The notes beneath the pieces were generated by a model that worked only from the letters and a program-made list of their open reading frames with translations, did no database searches and had not been told where the DNA came from. A DNA stretch of 64,000 nt, from contig JAYKXP010000018.1 of assembly GCA_037176845.1 (NCBI GenBank), positions 1 to 64,000 of the forward strand, in the 5' to 3' direction. Position 1 is the stretch's first letter; each line of letters begins with the position of its first letter. The translations under genes were made by a program, and so were the position numbers. The DNA is from Paramarasmius palmivorus. Lineage: Eukaryota; Basidiomycota; Agaricomycetes; Agaricales; Marasmiaceae. Below are positions 47,954-58,103 of the stretch, in pieces.

Positions 47954-48622
47954 CTGGCGACTTATTATAAGTTTGCAAGGCAATTGATGGGCAACATCCA
48001 AATCTCCCAAGCAATTATAAGGACTGAAATGTATGGTAGTGGATGCGATGGTAACGGATAACGCTGCCGACTTACTATTTCGGGCCATGTGATACCATGT
48101 AATGTTCATTGGCATCCGGATGTAACCACGCACCATTCCTTCGTTGCTACCATATAATTTGGGATGTGAGGCTGCCAAACCGCCTGCTGGCCGATGCTCA
48201 CATTACATTCATATGATTGTTTTTGCTGGACAAAATTCATCCAAAATCGTCCAGGACCCATCCGATTACTGCCATGGCTGTCCAGGACCGTCCACACGTA
48301 ACAGTCTAGCAGACCTTCATTATCCCGAAAATGGCAATACCATCCTCTACCAGGACCTATTGTAATGCCATGGGACAAAGACATCGACGTTCTAGTTCTG
48401 GAATGTATCCCTGAGTCTTTTAAACGACGGCGCTGGACAGTGGCGTATGGCAAAGATGAATGCAAGTTTCAGAATTAGAGACGCAGGTGTCGAAGAGGCT
48501 TCGGAATGCAGGGTATGGCCCATTGTGTATGAGGACATATGCTTTATCAATCATTCTTGGCGGTCCATGGGTACCTAAGTTGAACATATGGACCGTCACC
48601 AGTGAAACGGCGAAAGTCCCGG
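47954..48622 (+). pseudogene. Kinase-like gene remnant (central exon)
   Basis: At about 48362-48478 the plus strand reads VMPWDKDIDVLVLECIPE, SFKRRRWTVAYG and KDECKFQN, matching the middle exon of the kinase-like gene (VIMPWDEDVDLLILEYIP and so on). The frame then ends. No flanking kinase exon is recognisable. The rest of this interval has no other gene. Confidence 0.6.
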
Positions 48623-49225
48623 TCATCCACTCGACAAACCTCCCAAATGCCTCAAGGCCTCGAGAAGTTCTGCATCCTCTTTCGCCATTTCTTCGGAGAG
48701 CTGTCGTTTATTTAGGTCTGAGTCTGATGTCAGATCCTTGAAAGGCGTTCCAATGATAGGGCAAACAGTGCTTGGTTCTGGGAGAGTACCGTTGACGAAA
48801 TAGGTACGAACAGCACGGGCAGTGCACATAGATTCGAGCAATGATTGTGAAGTCAGTACGTACACATGAATTGCCGGGAGCAACGACTTACACCGGCACA
48901 GTCTTGAGTAAGCACGACAGATCCAGGAAACCCTTCTGAGACCACACGGGCACTACAGAGTCGTGTTATCCACCGATGCAATATACTTAATGTGTTGTCT
49001 ACTGGCAGGTACTCGTGCGTGGGGTAGCGCTACAGGGTCTACAGGGAATCAGAAGGGGGCATTGAACAAGGTCTGCATTGAAACGTACCGGCGGTGTTAC
49101 CAATTAGCAAAATCGGCTTGTATTCCCCGAGGTCGGTCCTGAACACTCCACGGATAAGCCAATGTTGTAGAGTTTACATAAATACATACTGTACCTCTGA
49201 AGAATGATTTGGGGATTTTAGGCTG
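48623..49225 (-). pseudogene. Broken 3' copy of the S33 peptidase gene
   Basis: Homologous to exons 7-11 of the intact gene at 28679-30996, introns included: for example, the gtatgtatttatgtaaa intron start and the ggagtgttcag acceptor are shared. It keeps the Asp segment (IGNTA) and the C-terminal text VRTYFVNGTLPEPSTVCPII and AELLEALRHLGG. Just after the codon of the catalytic His, about ten bases (tagcggcccc in the parent) are missing, shifting the frame. Exons 1-6, with the nucleophile Ser, are absent. It is in the opposite orientation to the parent. Confidence 0.8.
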
Positions 49226-50151
49226 GGAAGATAGAATCGGCCTTTTTCTGCTGTTTCTTGTTAATCTTTGTGATGACATCGGAGATGCACTTGTCCTCTT
49301 CTTGTACTGGATACGTGTTAAAGAGATGCCACATCACAGTCCACCAGATACTCTCAATGTCGTGGAGATAATTACGAAGAACTGGTATGGCTGGGATGGC
49401 TGTTTGCGTAGAGAAGAGGTGCCTCTTTATTCTGAAAAACGTTAGTATCATTGATAGGTTACGAGCTGTTACATACCGTCTTATGCGCATGTTCCGGGGC
49501 ATCGGCAGCTACGAGATATGGACGAGCACGTTCCAGGTCCGAGATCTCGCAAGTCGGCGGCTTATTTTCGTCATAGCAGAGCAGCAAGATTCCTGTGGAG
49601 ATATCGCGATGGAACCATCGTGCATTATAGAATATCCCCAACCTAAAACACATGAGTGAGGAAGCAGTCACGGTGCCATACATAACATTGTATACCGCAT
49701 AAAGCATCAATCAAACAACGGAAAAGAATTTCCTAACCCTTGATCATGTTTAGGCAAGTCCCAACCTCCTTGAAAACAAGTTAAGTATGCTTGCGCGGTT
49801 CATAGAAATGCTGGTCGTGCCTAGGATTGCCGTCTTCGCTCTCCTCCTCATCCTCTTTGTACCACTTCCATCGGATAACGCTGCTTCCCAGCTCTGTCAT
49901 GACGCTACCTAGAACCTGGAGATCGTTGGCGTATCTGTGTTGCGCGAAGAGAATCTAGGGAAAGCGTATTGGAGAAACCAGCCGATATCGACCTCTGGAA
50001 CTGCCTCGCCCATACTACGGGTCGTAGTACTTCGAGTTCCGCTGTTCCGAGTCCAGGATGACATGCTAGGTCGTTCTTCCGCGGTGTATTGGAGTACTGG
50101 GATTTCGATCGGTGATTTGGAGTCTTCGGGGTGGGATTTGGCCATGTTCAC
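49226..50151 (-). pseudogene. Decayed FunK1-type fungal protein kinase
   Basis: Segments on the minus strand, in order: EVDIGWFLQYAFPRF, NDLQVLGSVMTELGSSVIRW, then a stop-interrupted part (LVFKEVGTCLNMIKG, FRCLIDALCGIQCYV). Next comes the catalytic-loop region RWFHRDISTGILLLCYDENK and CEISDLERARPYL, then LRNYLHDIESIWWTVMWHLF. The HRDIS...CYDENKP...ISDLEYA-like layout is characteristic of FunK1 kinases. Stops and frame changes between segments, and loss of the Asn in the NILL motif, mark it as dead. Confidence 0.7.
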
Positions 50152-51484
50152 CTAAAACGTTCAAAACCTCTACCCAAAGTCAGGAAGATCAGCGCGGCTC
50201 ACCGTAACCAGATATTTTTACCCTCTTCTCCTTCAATATTCTCTATATAGCGGCTTTTTTCGATTTGCACGTCGTAGAAGGTCGTAGAGATGGATGTCAA
50301 TTTTGTGACCTGTCATGTGATCGGTTCATTGTTCTCAGCGATTTCGGCAAAAGGCGCACTGTAGCTCGTTTATATTTTTGCCCAGACTTTGTGCAGCTCT
50401 GAGCTCTCACACTTGCAGGACATTCAAAAAATCGAAACGATTTCGTCTCTGTATCAATTTTAGTGAGAAAGAGAATGCAAGGGTAAACGAACGCACTCGC
50501 CTGAAAAGACTAGATGAGAACCTATTGGGAAGCTTCAGAGCAATATCAAATATCGTCGAAGTGCATTCCGCTGGATACGAGACAAACTCAAAGCTTCGGC
50601 ATCCGCTTGTCCATCTTTTCTCGGAGCACCAGGCTGATAAGCGGCGTATAAACCGCATACTGCCAAATGACGGAGAACCATAGACATTGCTATTAGGCAG
50701 GAGGTGACTGCAGACACGGAAACTGAGCATGGATAAGGAGGTAGGAGAACGCGCTGGAGGGATCGAAGACTGTCTGTTGGTTATATGGTGCTAGCGGGGC
50801 AGCCAAAAGCCACGATGATAATCAAAAGTGTTATGTATATTCGTTGCCTGCATGCAATCCTTCATTGAAGTCTCAAGACATTCCTGTTGTCAATTCCAAA
50901 ACGTCAGAACGACAAACGTGGACAGAAAGTCGTAGACGCACCTTGGGTCTTCTAGAACCGTGTTTCCTGTGACAGTCCGTTTCCTGCCCAATGTTCATTA
51001 TCTTCTATGTCTGCCTTGTACTCAAAACCGAGTAAAAAATATAAAGCGTGGCTAACTGATGTTGAAAGTCGTGAACCGAATTATGATTACCGCCGTACAT
51101 GGGAGCGGCAAGAAGCCAACAAGTGCAACAGAGAGTCCATAGTAGCGCCTTTCAAGTTGAGTAGTTGAGCAGGAGTAGAAGGATTATGCCTGCAATTATG
51201 CCTGCTAGAGGGTAGTAACAAGTTTTCAAGCTTTCAAGTTCAGTAAAACACGAGGCCTTTTTTCCCGGCATTTGCCGAAGTTCAAGTTAGCGCCCAAATT
51301 TCGATGCCAATTACTCGTCTTTCATTTTTTCAATAGTGTACCAAGTCCCGATAGTATGCACAACCTAACATTATACAAACTATAGATGTGTACTCATTTA
51401 GTCCATCCAGACGAGGCCCTTAAGATCGAAAAAGGTTCAGAAACATTGCAATACTTGGGTGTACATTGTAATCTCCATAATCAT
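50152..51484. other. Intergenic, possible membrane-protein remnant
   Basis: A minus-strand stretch around 50535-50740 (VSAVTSCLIAMSMVLRHLA) faintly resembles the C-terminal helix of mushroom multi-helix proteins but lacks a frame that can be joined. Otherwise no gene seen. Confidence 0.35.
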
Positions 51485-52923
51485 TCAGCTTGAATACATT
51501 ATAACCCGTTTCCGCATCTCCTTACGAATATCGAGTATCGTTCTACTCGTGAGAGTAACATGCATAACCCGCATTAGCCTAGAACAAAGGTGCGTCAGAC
51601 TGGGACTATTTCCATGAATTGCAACAGTGAGTCCTCACGGCATCAACAACTGTGAAAAGTTCGCCTGGGTGTCATTAGTGCAAGTTGTAATCCTACAAAG
51701 TGATCGCATATACGCACTGGGGCAGCTACGAGGACGACGGCGGTGACGATGGATAGAGCTATATATAGCAATCAGGCCGTCGAACGAGGGCAACCCTTAT
51801 TGTGAAGAAAGGCTTACATATCAGTATAAAGTAGCAGAGGATGCCTTGCCAGAAGGTGTCGTTAACACCGACGTTAAGAAGATCCTTGTAAGAACATACC
51901 TTGTCCGAAGACGACGTTGAGTATATTGGAGCTCGAGGAGATGTTTGAACTCTTCCTCAATTTGACTACGACCTTGTCAGCTTGAACTCAATGGACCATA
52001 GCCTAATGTCCTGGCTTACATTGAGGATATCCTACTATCATCATGAGCACCAGAATACCTAGGAAGTGTAGACGATTAGAATATGATAGTATCGACGAGT
52101 ATAATGATATTCTTACCGACTTGATACACAGATAGTATAATGTACAACAAGTAAAACAAGGAAGAGCTACCGTGTATGACACCGCAAGTCCCCGCTGCTT
52201 TTGTGTTCATTTCGTGGTTCGGAGCATGCGTTGGCTCATCTAGAAAGTTATGTTGTGAGACGTCGATATATCATGTAGCCCTTTTTCATGACGCGACTCA
52301 CAAGTTGTAAACCGAAACATATCGCTCGTGATCAAGAAAACGGAGAAAAAACACGACGCCATGCAAATAAACAAGATCCAGGATAGTCTTGGGAATCTAT
52401 CCCGACATACGACCCATGTGCGAAATGTCAATAACAGTTCGGATATAAACGTCCCGAGGATATGCATCCCTAGAAAACGGTAAGTACTAAGTAAAAGGAG
52501 TGAATGCAGAATAAGCGCACAACAACAAGTGTTCATGATTGCCATACAAGTTTCCTCAGGAACGTCGGATGATAGCCACACTATCCACATTCAGCATAAC
52601 TACCGCAGGCTGGAGGCGATACTCACCATAGAGCACAAGAAGGAAAGAATCCACAAATGGCATGTATCTCTGCGCCAGGAACAAGAGTGTGATCCAGTTA
52701 AAAGACACAGACCACACAAAGTCGGCCTCTATCCCAACAGTCAAGATATAGTCGTACAAGAGTATTGCCATCGAAGAGGCTTTTAGAGCGTGAGTAACCA
52801 TTTTCATCCCCCAAAAACATACAGAATCTGACCTAAAAAGTACTATAAATGCAAAGAAGGTTAGTTTTGTCTGGGCCGTGCAAGTAAAGTATCGTCGCGC
52901 ACCATTTGCAAGTCTCCCTCCAT
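51485..52923 (-). CDS. DUF6533 receptor-like membrane protein, copy E
   Basis: Same 12-exon layout: MEGDLQM, the 10-nt exon tactttttag, the signature SSMAILLYDYILTVGIEADFVW with FLAQRYMPFVDS, WMHILGTFISELLLTFRTW, ILVLMMIVGYPQ, and the tail MRVMHVTLTSRTILDIRKEM ending MYSS. Exon lengths give about 828 nt, or 275 aa, in phase; every intron I could place is GT-AG. The promoter carries the same cacatataaagggcga block as copy B. It lies just downstream of a decayed kinase-like gene on the same strand. Confidence 0.83.
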
Positions 52924-53199
52924 CTCAGAATTATCATGAGCGACTCGGATGGGCTTGAACGTCCATGGTCCAAGTCGCCCTTTATATGTGCTGAGCTGCC
53001 TCTGGGCATCAAGAAACCTATACCTGTCATCCCGCTCCTACCGCTAGTGAATTGACGACGTTGACAGCTCTGTCGTATGTGGGTGGGTATGCACAGTTAG
53101 ACTAGTATTGAGTAGCAGGCTCGGGCAAATAGCATCGGAGATGCCAGCGCCCGGATTATGTAATGGATTCTCACGAAGAGAACATGGTGCATGACTTAC
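52924..53199. promoter_or_regulatory. Promoter region of DUF6533 copy E
   Basis: Contains the TATA-type block cacatataaag (minus strand, 52980-52990), about 60 nt before the ATG. No gene. Confidence 0.5.
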
Positions 53200-54213
53200 A
53201 CTTGACTCTTTCCGCCCAATACACTCCGACAATCTCTCATCCCTTCTTATCAAACTGCGTCCCAACCACAAAATCATGCGCAAACCTCGAAAAAAAAAAC
53301 ATTGTAAGTTTTCATCTATCCATCTGTGCTGACCTTTTTCTTGGTTGGTCGCCGAGAGACACGTCAGTGGACCAGTTGATGAACACCGCGTACTCAAGCT
53401 TGTTCGCGGAATCGAGAGAAACTCGGAGGTTATCTTCTCGGATGTTCCAGTGAAACACATTCCGTTTGTGTGCGGTGTTGAGCGTGTTGAGGGTGGATAT
53501 GTACTGGTCAGCAAGTGAGCTTGATGATTGAGGCCGAGGTATTGATTCGGAAAGCAGGTGGACGACGTACGAGTTTAAAGTAATTTTTGCCAATATCTCT
53601 AAACTTGCATTCGATGGATTGATACAACGCCACAGCTCGTTTCCAGCTCTCAAATGACTCCAGTATATATTCGAGTACTAAGAGATGGGCTTGTTCGTCC
53701 CATCACAACCTTCTTCAACCAACCAACCGCAAGAAAAGAACGAACGAACGAACCTGAAACCACCCAAAAAACTAAGGCGACCACCTCGCTTGAGACTCAA
53801 CCAACTCCGTATAAGCCCTGCTCTGACAATCAACTATATCGGTGGGGTAATACCACCGCAGGTCCCAAACATCGTCGGGCGTGGGGAACGGTAGAGCCGA
53901 GGTGATGATGAACTTGAACACGACGTGGACATCCGAGTCCGAGTCGGGAATCTTGAGGAGCCATACTTGGGAATCAAAACCTTCGTTCAACGAGTTGGAA
54001 ATGGGATTATTTTCCGAATGGGAGTGGTGGTATGTCACGGTGTCGAACTTGACTCTGTGGATCTGCAGATTGAGGGGTGCCGCCGGTGAATGGTTCTAGG
54101 GTAAGTAAAAAGGTGACTCCAGGAAAGAGAGGTTTCTTGATTGACTCATGGCGTTGATCTAGCATTTTTTCGTTGTATTCTTCGATGGATTGTTCTTGGA
54201 ACTTGCGTGTCAT
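53200..54213 (-). pseudogene. Kinase-like gene, decayed (copy 2)
   Basis: Collinear with the gene at 41284-42330: MTRKFQEQSIEEYNEKML, TFLLTLEPF, PLPFGK, then TAA where the paralogue has a Glu codon, then a frameshift into EGFDSQVWLLKIPDSD and VHVVFKFIITSALP. Next: WYYPTDIVDCQSRAYTELVE, a TAG in the segment aligned to ALPWFLG, HLLVLEYILESF, and a mutated catalytic loop VFHWNIREDNLRV (Asp to Asn). The matching intron starts with GT here, against GC in copy 1. At least two stops and one frameshift. Confidence 0.75.
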
Positions 54214-54783
54214 GGATAGGGGTAAGGCGCGTTCCTTGCACGTGATTAACGAGCAGAAAATTTTTCACGCTGGTCTCCCCTCGGATGCCTTGAGGCTTGG
54301 TGTCGATTGCATTGCTCGATGCTACCTACTAGCTTTGAGTTCTACCTTTCACTGGATCCAGGACCAATCTCGACGTGACTATTGGCATAAGGATGCATCT
54401 CGCATTGGCCGGGAAACTCTGAACGGATGGACTCAAAGCGTCCAAGGCATTGACAGTCTACCCATTTTCACCGCGATACACTCGGAATGGTATCCCAGGT
54501 ATGTACACCTGTTTCCATATCTCTTTCTATATCTGACAAGGAAATTATCGATATCAAAGCACTGCCCAAAGATAGTCGCACTCGTGTTTACAACGTGCCC
54601 TACTGTCATCCAAACGCACGCTCACCCTGTTTCACTCTCCCAATACAAGTAACCCATACCCAAAATGAAAAGGAAACTTGCTGCTCATCAACACATGTTG
54701 GCCTTGCGAATTCCATCCCTTGTCAATGCGTTTCATAAACATAAAAAGCATCGATATGGATTCTTGGATCCCTTGGACGAATC
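54214..54783. other. Intergenic, no gene supported
   Basis: An open plus-strand frame of 159 codons overlaps the start of the kinase-like pseudogene antisense and lacks any recognisable domain. It is not treated as a gene. Confidence 0.5.
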
Positions 54784-55818
54784 ATGTACCCCACACCCAT
54801 ATCCACAACCACGCCTTTCCTCGCTATCCTAGTCCTCGTCCTCATCCTTCTTATATGCATCCTCTTCCTACGACACCAACACCTCATACAGACCCAAACC
54901 CTAACCCAGCGCCTCCGCCAAGAAAAAGCCGCCCTCGAGGATAAGCTCACCACAACCCAACGCCAATACACCTCTCTCCAAACTATCGCAGCCGCTTCTC
55001 ACGCCAAATATATCCAACTAGAACGGCATTTTCTGGCTAAAGAAGATTCTTACGAGCGGAAATGCCGGGAGTTGGAAGATGCGCTCGCGCTTGCACACAA
55101 CAAGAAACATTCACATCACCACGACCTCCGCCCGTTCATGCTCTTTGCCGAACGGTTACTTACGATGAACCGAGTCTGGCAACAAGCCAAATCCCTCGAT
55201 ACACTGCGTACCTCTCTCTCCGAGCGTAAGAAAGCCATCCACGCCAACGCTTTCGAAGGCTTCCGGGATCGTCTCATACTTTCCAACATGGTGTGGCGGC
55301 AACAGGCCCAACTATCCCATCTCAGCCAACTCGAAGCGGCGAACACACAACTTGGCGCAGAGAATACACGTCTACGCCAGAACCTCGTTAGAGGCATAAC
55401 GAAGGCAGCGAAACAGATGGTGTTGGATACGCGTAGGGAAGGGTTGATTGAGGAGTTTGTTGTTGGTCTTCTTGGGGATCTCGATTCTGCCAGGCGTGAG
55501 ATGAAGGAGGTGAAGGAGAGGTACGAGGAGGAGATTGTGCAAGTTAACGGTGACTGGTGGAGAGATTATAGGAGGCTGATGAGACAAGTTGAGGAGATGA
55601 AGTTGGCGATTAGGGCGAGAGATGTGGAGAGAGAGATTGGGGATGAGTTAGAGGAGAGGTTGGTTAGAAGGGTAAGAACGTTGGAGGAGCAGGAGACGCA
55701 GAAGGCTTCCGAGACCGGTACCTCCAAGGCTTTGGTTCCACGTACACGGACAGTTTCTCAGACGAAGCGAGTACAGATACAGGGTACTCGGCCGGTTCTT
55801 CCGCCCTGGAGGTTTTGA
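54784..55818 (+). CDS. Single-pass membrane protein with long coiled coil
   Basis: Intronless gene, 344 aa. A membrane segment near the N-terminus (PFLAILVLVLILLICILFL, residues 11-29) is followed by about 280 residues of heptad-rich helix (LTQRLRQEKAALEDKLTT, ENTRLRQNLVRGITKAA, MKEVKERYEEEIVQVNGD, EEMKLAIRARDVEREIG) and a short basic/Pro tail. The codon pattern is clean, with no competing frame on the same strand. The layout suggests a type II-like anchor with a cytosolic or lumenal coiled-coil scaffold. No family recognised. The lack of introns is unusual for this window. Confidence 0.75.
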   Translation: MYPTPISTTTPFLAILVLVLILLICILFLRHQHLIQTQTLTQRLRQEKAALEDKLTTTQRQYTSLQTIAAASHAKYIQLERHFLAKEDSYERKCRELEDALALAHNKKHSHHHDLRPFMLFAERLLTMNRVWQQAKSLDTLRTSLSERKKAIHANAFEGFRDRLILSNMVWRQQAQLSHLSQLEAANTQLGAENTRLRQNLVRGITKAAKQMVLDTRREGLIEEFVVGLLGDLDSARREMKEVKERYEEEIVQVNGDWWRDYRRLMRQVEEMKLAIRARDVEREIGDELEERLVRRVRTLEEQETQKASETGTSKALVPRTRTVSQTKRVQIQGTRPVLPPWRF

Positions 55819-56024
55819 AGGACTATGATGTGCTTTTTCTATGCATCCACGCACATATGCAGCTATGATATGACCTATGCATATCTCGTATCTCGTATAT
55901 TTATTCATTATTTATTCCGTCGTGTATCGTGTACCGTTGTATGTATGTACAAGCAAGCTCCTTTCTATGCTTCAAGTCGTCCTTGGCTGTGAGCGAGGAA
56001 TCGTTGCTCCGCCCCGACGTGCTT
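55819..56024. other. 3' flank of coiled-coil gene
   Basis: Short interval rich in atgtat/cgtat words; no gene. Confidence 0.4.
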
Positions 56025-56215
56025 CCCACGCTCACTCTCCTAGTGACCGTCATCACCGTTTTTACGATCTTCAGTCTGGGCTCTACTTATTCGTTTCAGG
56101 GATTTACCGAAGCGACGCTTTGAAAGGGCAAGCGCGTGGAGTCGACGATTGGAGCTTGGTACCGGTAAGTCCTTGAAAGTTTCGGGCCTGTTCAATTGTG
56201 GTACGCTCATCATCG
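56025..56215. repeat. Direct repeat, left copy
   Basis: Shares blocks such as gtcatcaccgtttttacgat, cttcagtct, ctttgaaagggcaagcgcgt and gattgg...ggtaagtc with 56941-57130. The copies are about 0.9 kb apart and flank the DUF6533 pseudogene. Both encode a hydrophobic run (VTVITVFTIFSL / LSVITIFAIFSL) that ends at a potential GTAAGT donor, so the repeat may be an exon of a lost gene. Confidence 0.5.
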
Positions 56216-56381
56216 GCTTCAAAACCAAGCCAATGCCAATACTACTCAACCTGCCTCAGTACCCCTTCTAACCTTCTTGGCTCTGAATAGATATCACCAT
56301 GCTCGCGGGAGAAGTGATATATACATATTATATGAACGTTGGGTTAATCCCGGCGATCGAGACAGAGTTGGAATTTGCGAT

Positions 56382-56890
56382 GGAGGAACAAACCGTGCGT
56401 ACCTTTCCTAGCATCTCGCACCAAACCCTTTTTCACCTTCACCTTTTTTGTAGGATTTCCTAGGTCGGATTCCACATATGTACGCACTCAATTCAACCAA
56501 AAACCAAAGAAAAAACTCATAACGTTGACCTTTCAAGCCTCATCCACGACTACTTTTGGGATGCAAGTCAATCTCCGAATCGCGTGGACGTGCGTTGTGT
56601 ACTCTTTCACAAGGCCGTTTTCTAGGGATACACGTCATCGGAATCGTTGTTGGCTGTACACGAGCATCGGGGACGTGTCAACTCGTGGATTCCGGTCGTC
56701 TTTATGACGGCGTGTTTTGTGGTAACGAGCGACATGTTCGTCCGACTCCGACTCCTTGGGCTCGGAATTCGAACCTGTTGAATCGGCCGAGAGCACTGCT
56801 GGTGGACAATACATGGCAGCTCCTCCTTATCTTACCTAGTGTTTATTATGCTATTCGTATCAGGATACTGGTCCTCACGATGTTCTGACC
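56382..56890 (+). pseudogene. DUF6533 copy F, internally deleted
   Basis: Begins like copy C (atggaggaacaaacc then gtgcgtacc; the second exon is gatttcctag). The signature exon is truncated right after TTFGMQVN-like sequence, and exon 4 is missing. Parts of exons 5 and 6 remain in wrong frames: ggatacacgtcatcggaat and ccttgggctcggaa...cctgttgaatcg match copy C almost base for base. It is clearly derived from a copy C-like gene by several deletions. Confidence 0.75.
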
Positions 56891-56940
56891 CGATGCATTC
56901 AAGGTTTGGGAGCAATATTTCCCAGCACACGACACGACGA

Positions 56941-57130
56941 TGGCGCACTCTCCTTCGCTTTGTCCGTCATCACCATTTTCGCGATCTTCAGTCTAGATCC
57001 ACCGAGGTGCCACTTTGAAGGGGCAAGCGCGTGGACTCGGAGTCGATTGTCGGCCACGATTGGTAAGTCTTTCAAAGCGCAGGCCCGTACAAACGTTCAA
57101 CAACTGCATCATCATCATGTTACATCAACT
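56941..57130. repeat. Direct repeat, right copy
   Basis: Partner of 56025-56215 (see there). The region from here to 57405 has no supportable gene; an A-rich stretch near 57230-57310 contains two short near-repeats (tatgttttt...tggggtgt). Confidence 0.5.
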
Positions 57131-57405
57131 AGAGTCGTTACAGGCATCAAAAACAAGCTCGGTAAACTCGACACCGTGGTACAACTGAGAAGGGGAAAAG
57201 CAAGTAATATGTTTTTATGGGGTGTTTGTAAGCAACGAAATAAGAAAGGAATAAAACGAAATGATATGTTTTTTATGGGGTGTGTATAAAAAGCGGAAAC
57301 AAAAAACTTGAAAGAAACACAGCGCATGTGTACAAGGGGTGGACAAAGATAGGTAAGGCTTTCAGCTTTCAGCCTCACACTGACCAACCACGGCTTAGAT
57401 CCCTC

Positions 57406-58026
57406 TTAAGCAGGATTCACGTACAGGAAGCGCCAGCGCTGGTCCAGCCCTGGGCTCCCACTATTGCCAGTCCCGGACTTGACACTGGTTTCCCACCTTT
57501 TCGGACTCGTACCAGCAATCTCTTTGCCTCGGGTGAGATAACCGGTCTCTGGGCCACTAAGGGGCTTGAGAGTGTAATAATAGTTGTCTGGGTCACTGCG
57601 AACATAGGGTAAGCAAGTGCCACTCCCAGTACTTGACGCGATGAACAAAGCACTTACTCCGAAGTTGGAAGACTGTGCGCCTCAATGTTCCATGTCTGGC
57701 TACTTCTGTTACTTCCAGAGTTCCAGTTGACGATAGCGGTGTCGTCTTCGCGCTTGTGGCAGAGAAGCCTCTGATCCAATGGGTCGCGCCAGAGGTAATA
57801 GCCAGATGGATTATTATCTTGGTATAGAACGACCCATTCTGTCTTCTCTGGCTCTTCTGCACATATCACGCGTGAGACTTCTGTGTCGGGGTGGTAGAGG
57901 AAGCGCGGTGTCCTGGGTCCTTCCTCGTATGCCATAAGAAAGTAGCGTCCGTTTCCGATGGATTTCTGAATGAACGCAGTGAGCCGCGGGTCCCATCTAT
58001 GGCGATGGTAGGGCACTTACAGACAT
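57406..58026 (-). CDS. Small lectin-like (possibly beta-trefoil) protein
   Basis: Three exons (58021..58026, only ATG TCT; 57658..57965; 57406..57595) sum to 504 nt in phase for 167 aa. There is no signal peptide, so it is probably cytosolic, as many mushroom lectins are. Short beta-strand-like units alternate with polar loops: GRYFLMAYEEGPRTP, TEWVVLYQDNNPSGYYLWRD, QTWNIEAHSLP, NYYYTLKPLSGPETGYLTR and LDQRWRFLYVNPA. The repeated aromatic Q-x-W-type motif (SQTWNI, DQRWRF) suggests a ricin-B/beta-trefoil-like fold, but the family is not certain. A TATA box lies about 70 nt upstream. Confidence 0.65.
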
Positions 58027-58095
58027 GTTCAAGTCGAGGAAGAAAGCCTGAGAGATGGTAGCACAGTGCTGGTTAGGGAGATGTTATGGTGCCGC

Positions 58096-58103
58096 CTTTT
58101 ATA
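58096..58103 (-). promoter_or_regulatory. TATA box of the lectin-like gene
   Basis: TATAAAAG on the minus strand, 70 nt upstream of the ATG at 58026. Confidence 0.6.

Noticed and set aside
54173..54652. 159-codon plus-strand frame
   Set aside because: No domain, begins antisense to a pseudogene and has no splice or promoter support.
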